Source: Chryseobacterium joostei (lineage in GTDB: Bacteria > Bacteroidota > Bacteroidia > Flavobacteriales > Weeksellaceae). Taken from it: a stretch of 64,000 nt of DNA. Below the pieces are notes generated by a model, which saw nothing but the letters and a program-made list of their open reading frames with translations, ran no database searches and had not been told where the DNA came from. A program made the position numbers and the translations under genes. Below, piece after piece: positions 28,574 to 38,427 of the stretch. How positions within the stretch are numbered: position 1 is the stretch's first letter; each line of letters starts with the position of its first letter. The stretch is from the NCBI RefSeq assembly GCF_003815775.1, contig NZ_CP033926.1, positions 4,796,413 through 4,860,412 of the forward strand, read 5' to 3'.

Positions 28574-30262
28574 TTATTCCACAGCAACGGAGTCATCTCC
28601 ACGGCCGTCTGCTACGGCATGGATATTTCCATTCTCGTCAATAACAATTATTTCTGTTTTTCCGATGTATTTTGTTTTTTCAATGACATAGTTTTTACTT
28701 TTCAGATCAGCAATGGTGCTTTCAGGAAAGTTATTTTCTACTGTTATGGTTTCCGGAAGCCACTGGTGGTGAAATTTAGGAGCATTTACGGAAATATTGG
28801 CGTTTAATTTAAAATCTACCACATTTATAATAGACTGATATACTGAAGTTGGAATCGTAGTTCCTCCCGGAGTTCCTACTACCATATAAGGTTTCCCGTT
28901 TTTAAGCAGGATTGTTGGTGTCATGGAAGAGAGCATTCTTTTATTAGGCTGGATAGAATTTGCCTCACCGCCTACCGCTCCAAACATATTCGGAATCCCA
29001 GGTTTTATGGAGAAATCGTCCATTTCGTTATTTAAAAAGAAACCGGCTCCGGAAACCAATACCTTGCTTCCGTAATAACCGTTAAGGGTAGTCGTTACAG
29101 AAGCAGCATTTCCATCCTTGTCAAGTACGGAAATATGGGTAGTCTGCGTAGATTCCTTTGGTTGTGGTATGATTTTGCCAACTTCTGCACTTGGAGTGGC
29201 TTTGTCGAAGCTAAAGCTTTTCCATCTATTCTTCAGGTATTCATCTGAAATAAGGTAAGATGTTTTGTCCTGGATAAAATCCGGATCACCCATATATTCC
29301 GCTCTGTCTGCAAATGCTCTTCTTTCTGCCTCGGTCATAATCTGAACAGCTTTTGTAGAGTTTTGCTGATACTTTTCAAGATTTTCAAAACTAGCCATTC
29401 TGAGCATCTGGGCTAGAAGAACACCGCCACTTGATGGTAAAGGCATCGTTACAACATTGTTTCCTTTGTACTCAAATTCAAGGGCTTTTCTCTCCGCAAC
29501 TTTATAATTTTTAAGATCCTCCAGTGTGATGATTCCGTTGCCTCTTTTCATTTCAGCAACCAGAAGTTCAGCTGTTTTTCCTTCGTAAAAACCTTTTGCA
29601 CCCAGTTTTTGGATAAGCTTTAAAGTCTCAGCTAAGTCTTTTTGAATCAATAGATCACCGGCTTTCCAAGGGGAGTCTTTTACAAAAATGATAGCAGATT
29701 TATTGTGCTTCTGAAATTTTTCTCTTTGGTTGTTCAGCATTTCTGCTTCTTTATCCGTGATGGCAAATCCTTTTTCTGCAAGATCAATTGCGGGCTGGAT
29801 AATCTTCTCCATAGGCAGTTTGCAATACTTCAGTGTAGCAAAAAAACCAGCCACACTTCCCGGAATGCCTACTGCTAATCTTCCGTTTTGGGAAAGATCT
29901 GTATCTGCTTTTCCTTTTTTATCGATATACATGTCTCTGGATGCTTTCTTAGGAGCTGTTTCCCTGTAATCCAGCGTGAATTTTTCACCATTATTTTTAA
30001 CACCCACTAAAAAACCTCCACCACCGATATTTCCGGCTTGTGGATACACAACAGCCAATGCATATTGTGTAGCAGTCACAGCATCATAGGCATTTCCTCC
30101 CATTTTAAGGATTTTAGCACCTGCTTCACTGGCTAACGGGTGGGCAGATACCACTACGCCTTTGTTTTTTACCTGTACTTCCTTGATAATGTTGATGTCT
30201 GTAAACTGTGACCAGGAAAAATTATAGGCGAGAAGTGTAGCGACTAAAAATATTTTCTTCAT
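28574..30262 (-). CDS. ggt: Gamma-glutamyltransferase precursor
   Basis: Periplasmic or secreted enzyme that hydrolyses or transfers gamma-glutamyl groups of glutathione. The 562 residues begin with a signal peptide (ends SWSQ). The zymogen cleaves itself before the nucleophile Thr in STQTTHISVLDKDGN. Small-subunit signatures TTTLNGYYGSKVLV, LNNEMDDFS and MLSSMTPTILLKNGKPYMVVGTPGG are present. The large subunit carries the substrate-binding Arg in TLDYRETAP. It is monocistronic, divergent from the TonB receptor at 30499. Confidence 0.95.
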   Translation of the reverse strand: MKKIFLVATLLAYNFSWSQFTDINIIKEVQVKNKGVVVSAHPLASEAGAKILKMGGNAYDAVTATQYALAVVYPQAGNIGGGGFLVGVKNNGEKFTLDYRETAPKKASRDMYIDKKGKADTDLSQNGRLAVGIPGSVAGFFATLKYCKLPMEKIIQPAIDLAEKGFAITDKEAEMLNNQREKFQKHNKSAIIFVKDSPWKAGDLLIQKDLAETLKLIQKLGAKGFYEGKTAELLVAEMKRGNGIITLEDLKNYKVAERKALEFEYKGNNVVTMPLPSSGGVLLAQMLRMASFENLEKYQQNSTKAVQIMTEAERRAFADRAEYMGDPDFIQDKTSYLISDEYLKNRWKSFSFDKATPSAEVGKIIPQPKESTQTTHISVLDKDGNAASVTTTLNGYYGSKVLVSGAGFFLNNEMDDFSIKPGIPNMFGAVGGEANSIQPNKRMLSSMTPTILLKNGKPYMVVGTPGGTTIPTSVYQSIINVVDFKLNANISVNAPKFHHQWLPETITVENNFPESTIADLKSKNYVIEKTKYIGKTEIIVIDENGNIHAVADGRGDDSVAVE

Positions 30263-30267
30263 AAAAT

Positions 30268-30290
30268 GATACTTTTAAAGCAAAAGTATC
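30268..30290 (-). promoter_or_regulatory. Inverted repeat overlapping a -7-like box upstream of ggt
   Basis: A 9-bp perfect inverted repeat GATACTTTT...AAAAGTATC (30268-30276, 30282-30290) lies 6-28 bases before the ggt ATG. The outer half contains TACTTTTG (minus strand, 30281-30288), a perfect TAnnTTTG box. No well-spaced TTG is visible, so it could be an operator or a 5' leader hairpin rather than a promoter. Confidence 0.4.
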
Positions 30291-30498
30291 AATTTTAAAA
30301 TAGAGTCATATATAGAGTCAATAAATAAAATGAAGAAAATATTCTTGTTTTATTAAATTATTAGGTGATTTGTTTATTTGTTATTTATTTTGTAATAAAA
30401 TAGTAAAAATATGTTTGAATATTTTCAAAAATTAATTATTTTTTTGATTATTATGTTTATTTTGAATGTTAATTTATATACATTTGAAAAAAAAGCAT

Positions 30499-33351
30499 AT
30501 GAAAAAAAATTACCAGAAAATTGTTTTGGTGGGGGCATTGTTTTTTGTTTCGGCAAATGTTATCGCTCAAACCAATGATTCCCTAAGTGTTAAAAGCGTA
30601 GATGAAGTAAAAATTACAGTTGGTTCCAGAAATAAGGCCAGGGTAGCAACTGATACCCCGGTACCTGTAGATGTAATTAATATCGGGTCGCAATCAGTAC
30701 TAAGTCCGCAGACTGACCTTAACCAAATTTTGAATTACGCCGCCCCTTCTTTTACTTCAAACTCTACAACTGTTGCAGATGGAACAGATCATGTGGATCC
30801 TGCGCAATTAAGAGGTTTAGGGCCGGATCAGGTGTTGGTTTTACTTAATGGAAAAAGAAGACATACTTCCTCACTGGTTAATATTAATGGTTCTCCCGGA
30901 AGAGGATCTGTAGGAACCGACTTAAATGCTATTCCGGCATTTGCAATTGAAAGATTGGAAGTGCTAAGGGATGGGGCTTCGGCACAATACGGTTCTGATG
31001 CTATTGCGGGGGTGATTAATGTGGTTATGAAGAAGAATACCAACGCTTTTACGGCAGCAATTACTGGAGGAGGATTTAATTCGAAAGGAGCTAATGATCA
31101 TTACGGAGGATGGGATGGCGGAAAGTATCAGCTGGATTTGAATTATGGGACCAAAATTGGCAAGAGTGGGTTTATTAATTTTACTGCAAATTTACTGAGT
31201 AGAGATGATACGAGAAGGGCAAAAGCAGCTACCGGTGAGATTTTTAATGCTTATAATGCCATTGAGCAAAGAGCTCTAGAAAACGGAGTAAATATTTCGT
31301 CTCTTTTTGAAAATATCAATAATACACCCAATACGACACAAATAATAGATTATATACATAAGTACGCTCCCAGTGTAAGCTATTTTACAGCAGCACAGCA
31401 GGCTGGGATTCAATCTGCCAGTACAATTTCTGAATTACAAAATCTTCTAAAGGGAGATGTTACAGAAAATGAACTTGCTTACAGAGGTTTAGCAAGAGAT
31501 GATTTTAATATGAGAGTCGGACAGTCTAAGCTTGGATCTGGTCAGTTTTTTGTGAACTCTGAATTTGATATTTCCTCAGCCGTTCGAGGGTATGCTTTTG
31601 GAGGTATTTCTTACAGAAGTGGTAATGCTGCCGGTTTTTACAGAAGACCTAATCAAAACAGAACCTCAACTTCTATATATCCTAATGGTTTCCTGCCAGA
31701 AATAGCCTCGGATGTTATAGATCTTTCGTTTGCTGCTGGGTTTAAAGGGAAGTTGGGAAATATTAATTATGATATCAGCAATACTTTTGGACAAAACACT
31801 TTTGATTATACTATAAAAAATACTGCCAATGCCTCCATGCGATATCCAAATAAAAGAGAATTTGATGCAGGCGGTTTAGGATTCTCTCAAAATACCATCA
31901 ATGCAGATTTTGATACGAAAATAGACTGGCTGAAAGGTTTTAATGTTGCTTTTGGAGGGGAAATGAGGTTTGAAAAATACAAAATAGAAAATGGAGAAGA
32001 GGCTTCATGGGCTCTTTATGATATTAACGGAAATATTCAGACTCCTACAACTGTGGCAATTCTAAAGCCTACTGATTTTTTAGGGGCTGCCAGACCAGGG
32101 GGAGCGCAGGTGTTTCCTGGTTTTCGCCCTGAGAATGCACTAAATAAAGGAAGACATTCTGTTGCGGTGTATGTGGATACGGAGTTGGATGTAACTGACA
32201 GATGGCTAATGAGTGCTGCGCTTAGGTTTGAAAACTACTCGGATTTCGGGTCTACATTTAATTATAAACTAGCAACAAGATATAAGCTTACTGATCATAT
32301 CAATCTAAGGGCAGCACATTCTACAGGATTCAGAGCGCCTTCCTTACAGCAAATGTATTTTAATGCCACTGCTACGCAGTTTGTAGGTGGAGTACCATAT
32401 GAAGTAGGAACTTTTTCAAATGATTCTGATGCGGCCAGATATCTAGGGATTCCACAATTGAAGCAAGAGGAGTCAACGAGTTATTCTGCAGGTTTTACAG
32501 CTAAGATTCCACAAGCAAACCTGACGTTTACAGTGGATGGTTATTATATTAAAATTAAAAACAGGGTGGTTTTAACAGATCAGTTTTCTAGGCCGTCAGG
32601 AACCTATCCGGTGGGAAGTGATTTTTGGAATTTGCAGGCAGCCTTCGATAAAGCGAATGCTAATGCTGCTACCTTTTTTGCTAATGCAATAGATACCCAG
32701 ACTAAAGGTATTGAAGGGGTGGTTTCACATAAGGCTAATTTTTCTGAAAGGTTTTCTTTGAATTCAGACTTTGCAGTTACTGTTTCGAAAACTAACAGAG
32801 TAGGAGATATTCATGGTTCTGATGTTTTAATCAAAGCCGGACAGGTAAACAGGTATTATTCAGAATCCAGTCGTGTGTATCTTGAAGAAGCAGTTCCAAG
32901 ATTCAAGGCTTCTCTGAATAATGCTTTAGAGATTGATAAATTTAGCCTATTGTTGAGAAATGTTTATTTTGGTGAAGTTACAGATCCTAATACGATGGAT
33001 GCCAATGGAGATGGTATTGTAAGCGGAGAAATTATTAACGGGCAGGCTGTTGCTACTGAACATCCGGTTTGGGGAGGGAAAGTGATTACAGACTTATCTG
33101 TAGGTTATAAGTTTAGTAAAAACCTTAAGCTAACAATAGGAGCTAATAATTTATTTGATATTTATCCGGATAAAAACTATGGCCCAACAGTAGTGAAAAC
33201 TCCTTCTTTGGATTCATCTGGTAATCTGGTGTATGTGAATACTTCTACTATTGATCTCTCTAATCAAAACCAGTTTATATACTCCAGGAATGTTTCTCAA
33301 TTTGGAATGAATGGAAGATTTCTTTTTGCCAGAGTGAATCTTAATTTTTAA
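30499..33351 (+). CDS. TonB-dependent outer-membrane receptor
   Basis: The 950-residue receptor, counted from the ATG at 30499 (an earlier in-frame ATG at 30466 would add a non-signal 11 residues), starts with a signal peptide ending VIAQ. The plug domain follows (about 45-160: VDEVKITVGSRN, the TonB-box-like start; LRGLGPDQVLVLLNGKRRHTS; VLRDGASAQYGSDAIAGVINVVMKK). The 22-stranded barrel ends in Phe (FLFARVNLNF). There is no SusD partner and no carboxypeptidase-like N-terminal domain, so it resembles classical siderophore, cobalamin or small-molecule receptors rather than SusC. The ligand is unknown. Confidence 0.92.
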   Translation: MKKNYQKIVLVGALFFVSANVIAQTNDSLSVKSVDEVKITVGSRNKARVATDTPVPVDVINIGSQSVLSPQTDLNQILNYAAPSFTSNSTTVADGTDHVDPAQLRGLGPDQVLVLLNGKRRHTSSLVNINGSPGRGSVGTDLNAIPAFAIERLEVLRDGASAQYGSDAIAGVINVVMKKNTNAFTAAITGGGFNSKGANDHYGGWDGGKYQLDLNYGTKIGKSGFINFTANLLSRDDTRRAKAATGEIFNAYNAIEQRALENGVNISSLFENINNTPNTTQIIDYIHKYAPSVSYFTAAQQAGIQSASTISELQNLLKGDVTENELAYRGLARDDFNMRVGQSKLGSGQFFVNSEFDISSAVRGYAFGGISYRSGNAAGFYRRPNQNRTSTSIYPNGFLPEIASDVIDLSFAAGFKGKLGNINYDISNTFGQNTFDYTIKNTANASMRYPNKREFDAGGLGFSQNTINADFDTKIDWLKGFNVAFGGEMRFEKYKIENGEEASWALYDINGNIQTPTTVAILKPTDFLGAARPGGAQVFPGFRPENALNKGRHSVAVYVDTELDVTDRWLMSAALRFENYSDFGSTFNYKLATRYKLTDHINLRAAHSTGFRAPSLQQMYFNATATQFVGGVPYEVGTFSNDSDAARYLGIPQLKQEESTSYSAGFTAKIPQANLTFTVDGYYIKIKNRVVLTDQFSRPSGTYPVGSDFWNLQAAFDKANANAATFFANAIDTQTKGIEGVVSHKANFSERFSLNSDFAVTVSKTNRVGDIHGSDVLIKAGQVNRYYSESSRVYLEEAVPRFKASLNNALEIDKFSLLLRNVYFGEVTDPNTMDANGDGIVSGEIINGQAVATEHPVWGGKVITDLSVGYKFSKNLKLTIGANNLFDIYPDKNYGPTVVKTPSLDSSGNLVYVNTSTIDLSNQNQFIYSRNVSQFGMNGRFLFARVNLNF

Positions 33352-33372
33352 ACAATATTTTTCTTAGGATTA

Positions 33373-33401
33373 TAAAAGGTATGCGAAAGTGTACCTTTTT
33401 T
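33373..33401 (+). terminator. Terminator after the TonB receptor
   Basis: An 8-bp stem AAAAGGTA/TACCTTTT around GCGAAAGTG is followed by a T run that overlaps the -33 region of the next promoter. Confidence 0.75.
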
Positions 33402-33431
33402 GCTTGGATTGGCTTGATTTTTTTACTTTTG
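33399..33431 (+). promoter_or_regulatory. Probable promoter of the threonine dehydrogenase gene
   Basis: TTTG at 33399-33402, 21 bases, then the perfect -7 box TACTTTTG at 33424-33431. The ATG at 33456 lies 24 bases beyond. Confidence 0.75.
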
Positions 33432-33455
33432 TACAATTCTAAAAAAATCTGAAAA

Positions 33456-34421
33456 ATGGAATCCTATACGGAAAGAATACTTATTACAGGTGCCTTGGGA
33501 CAAATTGGCACGGAGCTTACGAATAGACTTGTGGAGATCCACGGAGCGGAAAATGTTGTGGCTTCAGGACTGGACAGATGGCAGGAGGGGATTACCTCTG
33601 CAGGACATTATGAGAGAATGGATGTGACCAATACACAATTGGTAAGACAGGTAATTAAGGATTATGACATCACTACAGTGTATCACTTGGCATCGCTTTT
33701 ATCTGGAACTTCTGAAAAGCAGCCTATTTTCGCCTGGAAATTGAATCTTGAGCCTCTTCTTAACTTTTGTGAAATGGCTAAGGAAGGACTGCTTAAAAAG
33801 ATCTTCTGGCCAAGCTCAATTGCTGTGTTTGGAAAAGGAATCCCTAAGCATGATGTTGGACAGGATGTAGTCTTAAACCCAACCACTGTTTATGGAATTT
33901 CTAAAATGGCAGGGGAGAAGTGGTGTGAATACTACTTCGATAAATATGGAGTAGATGTAAGAAGTATCAGATATCCTGGATTGATCTCATGGAAAACTCC
34001 TGCAGGTGGTGGTACTACTGACTACGCGGTTGAGATTTTCTACAAAGCAATTGAAGAGGGAAAATATACAAGCTTCATTTCTGAAGATACAGGAATGCCA
34101 ATGTTGTATATGGATGATGCGATTAATGCAACCCTAAAACTAATGGATGCTCCGAAGGAAAGTTTAACTGTTCGCTCTTCATATAATCTAGGGGGAATGT
34201 CATTTACTCCAAAAGAATTAGCAGCAGAAATTAAGAAAGAAATTCCTGATTTTGCGATTGATTATAATCCAGATTTCAGACAGGCAATTGCAGATTCATG
34301 GCCGGCATCTATTGATGATTCTGTAGCTAAAAAAGATTGGGGATTGACCTATGATTTCGGAATTTCTGAAATGACGAAGGACATGATCAAGAATCTAAAA
34401 GTAAAATTAGCTAAGCATTAA
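33456..34421 (+). CDS. L-threonine 3-dehydrogenase, short-chain (NAD-epimerase-like) type
   Basis: The 321-residue extended SDR protein has the NAD-binding LITGALGQIGTELT and the catalytic Tyr-Lys pair in VYGISKMAGEKWCEYY. The PGLISW, TTDYAVEIFYKA and MPMLYMDDAINATL segments are typical of flavobacterial threonine dehydrogenases. It oxidises L-threonine to 2-amino-3-oxobutyrate, later cleaved to glycine and acetyl-CoA. The zinc-dependent medium-chain enzyme of enterobacteria is unrelated. It has its own promoter, with about 80 AT-rich bases before the next gene. Confidence 0.9.
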   Translation: MESYTERILITGALGQIGTELTNRLVEIHGAENVVASGLDRWQEGITSAGHYERMDVTNTQLVRQVIKDYDITTVYHLASLLSGTSEKQPIFAWKLNLEPLLNFCEMAKEGLLKKIFWPSSIAVFGKGIPKHDVGQDVVLNPTTVYGISKMAGEKWCEYYFDKYGVDVRSIRYPGLISWKTPAGGGTTDYAVEIFYKAIEEGKYTSFISEDTGMPMLYMDDAINATLKLMDAPKESLTVRSSYNLGGMSFTPKELAAEIKKEIPDFAIDYNPDFRQAIADSWPASIDDSVAKKDWGLTYDFGISEMTKDMIKNLKVKLAKH

Positions 34422-34505
34422 TAATGTAAAGTAATGCTTTAATTATTTATTATTTTAACATCTGATTTTTAATTTATTATAACTTTTATCTAAAATATAA
34501 TTTAA

Positions 34506-35258
34506 ATGATATTATTGACTTTCAACATTACAAATATTGAAGCTGAACCCAAAAATGGCTCACCAATTACTAGTGAAGAAAGATTGAAAATTATAGAAGA
34601 GAATACGAAAGCTATTCTTAGAATTTTAGATATTCATGATACAAAAGCGAGCTTTTTTGTGGAGGTTTCTCTTACTGAAAAACTCCAGAATCTTATAAAG
34701 GCAATTTCATCCAAAGGGCATGAAATTGCCTTTTATAATAGAGATTCAAATCTTGAAGAAATTGAAGATGCCAAGAAGAATATTCAGGATCTTCTGGAAA
34801 AACAAATCAGAGGAATTCGTCAAAAAGACATTAAGATTCCACAAGAGAATCTGAAGCTGATGGAATTTAATTATGTGTCTAATGTTGATAATGCGAATAT
34901 TCTTTTTCCTTTCAAGCGTCTTAAAAGAGATACTGAAATTACGGAAGAAGATGGATTGAGTATTGTGCCGGAAAGCATCTCTCCTTATAGTCAATTACCC
35001 TACAATGATTTTGTATTTCAGATTTTGCCAATGAAGTATTACCAGAACATGGTATTGGAAACACTGCAGAATGAAGAATTTGTTTTGATCTACCTTAATG
35101 CCTGGCAGTTTACGGACTTCAAGAAATACCGTTTTGATATTCCGTTTTACAGAAGCTTGTTTTCGGGCAAAAAAATGGAGGACAAATTAGATGCCCTCCT
35201 TAGTTTCATCAACGAGAAAGATATGGCTACTTCCCGTATGAAAGATTATATTTTTTAG
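34506..35258 (+). CDS. Polysaccharide-deacetylase-like protein lacking metal ligands
   Basis: The 250-residue protein follows the NodB-like fold: start MILLTFNITNIEAE, then AILRILDIHDTKASFFVEVSL, then LIKAISSKGHEIAFYNRDSN. The position equivalent to the usual Asp dyad reads TFNIT, and the HxxxH segment reads GHEIAFYNRDS. The middle and C-terminal parts (FNYVSNVDNANILFPFKRL, ILPMKYYQNMVLE, LIYLNAWQFTDFKKYRFDIPFYRSLF) suggest the DUF3473-type branch. It is probably not a functional deacetylase but may keep a carbohydrate-related role. Confidence 0.75.
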   Translation: MILLTFNITNIEAEPKNGSPITSEERLKIIEENTKAILRILDIHDTKASFFVEVSLTEKLQNLIKAISSKGHEIAFYNRDSNLEEIEDAKKNIQDLLEKQIRGIRQKDIKIPQENLKLMEFNYVSNVDNANILFPFKRLKRDTEITEEDGLSIVPESISPYSQLPYNDFVFQILPMKYYQNMVLETLQNEEFVLIYLNAWQFTDFKKYRFDIPFYRSLFSGKKMEDKLDALLSFINEKDMATSRMKDYIF

Positions 35259-35409
35259 GTTGCAGATGATAGGTTTCAGGGATTAGGTGTTGGGTAATAG
35301 AGAGGAATATTTCTCTTAACTATCAAATTTTGAATCTTATATTTTAATAGTGAAATTCTTTCTATCATTTATACTCTAAAACACTCTTACACTCTAACCA
35401 GTAATCCTG

Positions 35410-36615
35410 TTAGCTAAGCTCAAAAAGAGTAATTTCAGGCAATACCCCAACTCTTCCAGGATATCCTAATACCCCAAAACCTCTGTTTACATACAGTAAT
35501 CTACCCTCGCTTTCGTATAGATCTGCCCATTTCGGATAACGGTATTGAACCGGCGACCATTTTATATTTTTAAGATCCAACCCAAACTGCATCCCGTGAG
35601 TGTGGCCCGAAAGGGTTAGGTGGATGTTTCCCGGATGTTTTTTTACCACATAATCAAAGTGGGTAGGGTCATGGCTCATGAGGATCTTTGTAGCGGATTC
35701 AGGTACATTTTTTAAAGCCTCGTCAATTTTTCCAAACTGTGGAAAAGGTTTTAACCCCCAGTTTTCAACGCCGAGAATGTATAATTTTTCTCCGTTTTTC
35801 TCAATGATCCTGTTTTCATTTCTCAGCATGTCAAATCCAGCTTGTTTTTCATAGCCAATCAACGTGTCAAGATTTTCTTTTTTTGCAGCAGGTGATTCCC
35901 AGGTTACATAATCGCCATAATCATGGTTTCCTAAAACTGCAAACTTGCCATCTTTAGCCTTGATTTGTGAAAATAAAGGAATAAAAGGCTTAAATTCATC
36001 TGCAACATTGTTTACCATATCACCTGTAAATAGAACAAGATCAGGTTTTTGCTCGTTGATGAGATCCACAGCATGTTGTAGCTTACTTGGATCGGCAAAG
36101 CTTCCACTGTGAACATCTGAAATCTGAATGATTTTATATCCTTTAAAGCTTTTCGGAAGATTTGGGAATTTCACCTTTACCTTTCTTACTTTATGCCTGT
36201 ATTTCCCGAAAGTAATTCCATCTATGAATAGGGCAGAAAGAACTCCGCTCATTCCAAGTCCCACAAGGCTCAGGAATTTTCTTCTCTCAGGAAAAAATGT
36301 TTCCTTGGGACCGGCCATATTAACGAAATAGCCACCTAATCTGAATAAATCATCAATCAATAAAAATAAAACCACAAAGATTTTAGGAAGAATAAATATC
36401 AAAAATAAGGAAATCATGATTTGGGCCTTCATCATACTTCGGTCTGATCTCTGATAATGAGTAACCTCGTAGGCGAAAATCCCATAAACAATTAATGATA
36501 CTACCCAATAACCAATTCTTATCCATAAATTATCTGTAAGCGTTCTTATGGCTTGATAAATGTAAACTTCCAAAAAAAGGAAGATCCCGGCAATAATTAA
36601 AAGATTTTTTTGCAT
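35410..36615 (-). CDS. Membrane-anchored metallophosphoesterase (YkuE-like)
   Basis: The 401-residue protein, counted from the ATG at 36615 (a GTG start 21 bases upstream is possible), has four N-terminal hydrophobic segments (about 5-120). A calcineurin-type phosphoesterase domain follows: IIQISDVHSGSF, LVLFTGDMVNN, AVLGNHDYGDY, KILMSHDPTHFD, LTLSGHTHGMQFG hold the binuclear metal site ligands. Substrates for YkuE/LpxG-like members are phospholipid or lipid A-type diphosphates. The substrate here is not known. Confidence 0.85.
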   Translation of the reverse strand: MQKNLLIIAGIFLFLEVYIYQAIRTLTDNLWIRIGYWVVSLIVYGIFAYEVTHYQRSDRSMMKAQIMISLFLIFILPKIFVVLFLLIDDLFRLGGYFVNMAGPKETFFPERRKFLSLVGLGMSGVLSALFIDGITFGKYRHKVRKVKVKFPNLPKSFKGYKIIQISDVHSGSFADPSKLQHAVDLINEQKPDLVLFTGDMVNNVADEFKPFIPLFSQIKAKDGKFAVLGNHDYGDYVTWESPAAKKENLDTLIGYEKQAGFDMLRNENRIIEKNGEKLYILGVENWGLKPFPQFGKIDEALKNVPESATKILMSHDPTHFDYVVKKHPGNIHLTLSGHTHGMQFGLDLKNIKWSPVQYRYPKWADLYESEGRLLYVNRGFGVLGYPGRVGVLPEITLFELS

Positions 36616-36623
36616 GTTCTGAT

Positions 36624-36660
36624 TCAAAAAAAGCACAAAGAATAACTTCCCTGTGCTTTT
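36624..36660 (-). terminator. Terminator after the FabH-like gene
   Basis: A 9-bp stem AAAAGCACA/TGTGCTTTT (36629-36637, 36652-36660). On the minus strand it is followed by a T run, and it sits between the FabH-like stop (36686) and the metallophosphoesterase ATG (36615). Confidence 0.7.
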
Positions 36661-36685
36661 ATATTCTTTTATTGTTTAAAATATT

Positions 36686-37753
36686 TTAAGGAAATCTATA
36701 AACGATAGCATTGATGTTCATTCCGGCACCTACCGAAGTCATTACAATGTTACCTTTATCTTTAAACGATTGACCCTCCATTTTTCCTTTAATTATTAAA
36801 TCATACATGGTAGGAATGGTTGCAACAGACGTATTTCCAAGGTCTTGAATTGTCATAGGAGAGATCGCGTGATCGTATTCCTTGATGTCATAAAGCCTGT
36901 GAAGTCTTTCAATCATCGCATAATCCATCTTGGCATTGGCCTGGTGAATTAAGATTTTATCGATATCTTCAATAGAAAGTCCGGCATCTGTAATGGTATC
37001 CTTGATTGCAACAGGAACGTTTTTAAGAGCGTATTCGTAGATCTTTCTACCCAGCATTCTTACGTAAAGACGTTTTTGGTCTACTTCCTTGTTGATAGAG
37101 GGTTGATTTTCAAGGTAGTTTAATTCCGGACCATTATCACAAATTGTATTGTGAGCAATGATTCCTACGTTTTCCTCATCTGTTGCCTTTACTACTACAG
37201 CACCTGCACCATCAGCAAAAATCATTCTGTTTCTATCGTGTGGATCCGTTACACGGCTTAAAGTTTCTCCTCCGATTACTAAAACTGTTTTTGCAACCTT
37301 GGCTTTAATTAGATTATCAGCTAAAATCATAGCTTCCACCCATCCAGGACATCCGAAAAGCATATCATACGTTACGCATTTTCTGTTTTTGATCCCTAGT
37401 TTATTCTTTACCCTCGCTGCCATTGTCGGCATGAAATCAGCATATCCGTTCTCAGTAACTTCCCCGAAATTACTCGCGTAAATAATATAATCCAGTTCTT
37501 CGCCGTCTACCTTTGCATCCTCAAGGGCAATTTTTGCGGCTTCATAACCGATCTGTGAATTGGAAAGACCATCTTCAATGAATCTCCTGTTTTCGATTTC
37601 TGTAATTTCTACAAACTTCGCAATGGTTTCTTCCACAGGCTTTTCAATTTTCACTCCGTCTTCAGTATAGAATTCGGAATTCATGAAGTAATCTCTACCA
37701 ATAACTCTGTTCGGGATATAACATCCAGAGCCAATAATGATCGTATTCGGCAT
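36686..37753 (-). CDS. 3-oxoacyl-[ACP] synthase III-like condensing enzyme
   Basis: The 355-residue thiolase-fold protein is of FabH type. Cys135 lies in MLFGCPGWVEAM, His in ILIHQANAKMDYA and Asn in DLGNTSVATIPTMYD. The conserved GGGET-like turn is GGETLSRV. It is longer than FabH (about 320 residues) with an N-terminal insertion (YFMNSEFYTEDGVKIEKP) that is common in the accessory 'FabH family' of Bacteroidetes. It may condense other acyl groups. It stands alone on its strand. Confidence 0.88.
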   Translation of the reverse strand: MPNTIIIGSGCYIPNRVIGRDYFMNSEFYTEDGVKIEKPVEETIAKFVEITEIENRRFIEDGLSNSQIGYEAAKIALEDAKVDGEELDYIIYASNFGEVTENGYADFMPTMAARVKNKLGIKNRKCVTYDMLFGCPGWVEAMILADNLIKAKVAKTVLVIGGETLSRVTDPHDRNRMIFADGAGAVVVKATDEENVGIIAHNTICDNGPELNYLENQPSINKEVDQKRLYVRMLGRKIYEYALKNVPVAIKDTITDAGLSIEDIDKILIHQANAKMDYAMIERLHRLYDIKEYDHAISPMTIQDLGNTSVATIPTMYDLIIKGKMEGQSFKDKGNIVMTSVGAGMNINAIVYRFP

Positions 37754-37854
37754 TCGTTTATATGATTTTTTTAAAGATGCAAAGTTAATAATTAATATTA
37801 ATAACCGAGAATTAAAAATATTATTAAATTTGCAAAAATTGTACTTTACAATCT

Positions 37855-38424
37855 ATGAAAAACAACTCATCCTTAAAAGGCTTACTCATTGCAGCTGTGG
37901 CGTTTATCGGTGCCTTTGGGATCTACTTCCTTTTTTTAGCCAAGAAGAATTATTATGTTGTAGATAATCCTACCCCCAATACGTATTACTTTAAGATCAA
38001 TAACGGTTCTGAAGGAATCATTTCGGCGGGGCAGTATGTGCATGTGGATTTGAATAAGGGAAAAAACTCTATTCAGGTTTTCGACCAAAATAAAAAAATG
38101 CTTTACGATTCGGCATTTGAAGTAAATAAACTTCGTGGTCTGCTTAATATCGCACATCAGGATTACTATGTGAATGACCAGTACTACGGGTATAACCTTA
38201 AAAAAGATTCGTTATTGATGGCACTTGATAAGACTGTCATAGACGGAAAGGAATATCTCGGAGGAGCAAAGCGTTTCAATAAGCTTTACACAGAAGAATT
38301 TTATTACAATGTAGATGAAGATTATGATAAATTGATCAAGAACATCCAGAAAGTGGAATCGAGATCAAAGATCTTCAGAAAGCAGGATTACCTAAATTAT
38401 TACAAAGAATATTACAAGTTTTAA
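37855..38424 (+). CDS. Uncharacterised membrane-anchored protein upstream of menG-porT
   Basis: No family recognised. The 189-residue protein has one N-terminal TM helix (about 9-29: LLIAAVAFIGAFGIYFLFL) and an extracytoplasmic domain of about 155 residues rich in Tyr, Asn and Lys. The C-terminal portion is a basic helix (DKLIKNIQKVESRSKIFRKQDY) followed by a Tyr-rich end. It starts 102 bases from the divergent FabH-like gene, and a TAAATTTG box at 37825-37832 may drive it. The next gene starts 3 bases after its stop. Confidence 0.8.
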   Translation: MKNNSSLKGLLIAAVAFIGAFGIYFLFLAKKNYYVVDNPTPNTYYFKINNGSEGIISAGQYVHVDLNKGKNSIQVFDQNKKMLYDSAFEVNKLRGLLNIAHQDYYVNDQYYGYNLKKDSLLMALDKTVIDGKEYLGGAKRFNKLYTEEFYYNVDEDYDKLIKNIQKVESRSKIFRKQDYLNYYKEYYKF

Positions 38425-38427
38425 GTT

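Noticed and set aside
30466-30498. Earlier ATG for the TonB receptor
   Set aside because: The added residues (MLIYIHLKKKH) precede a complete signal peptide that starts at the ATG at 30499.
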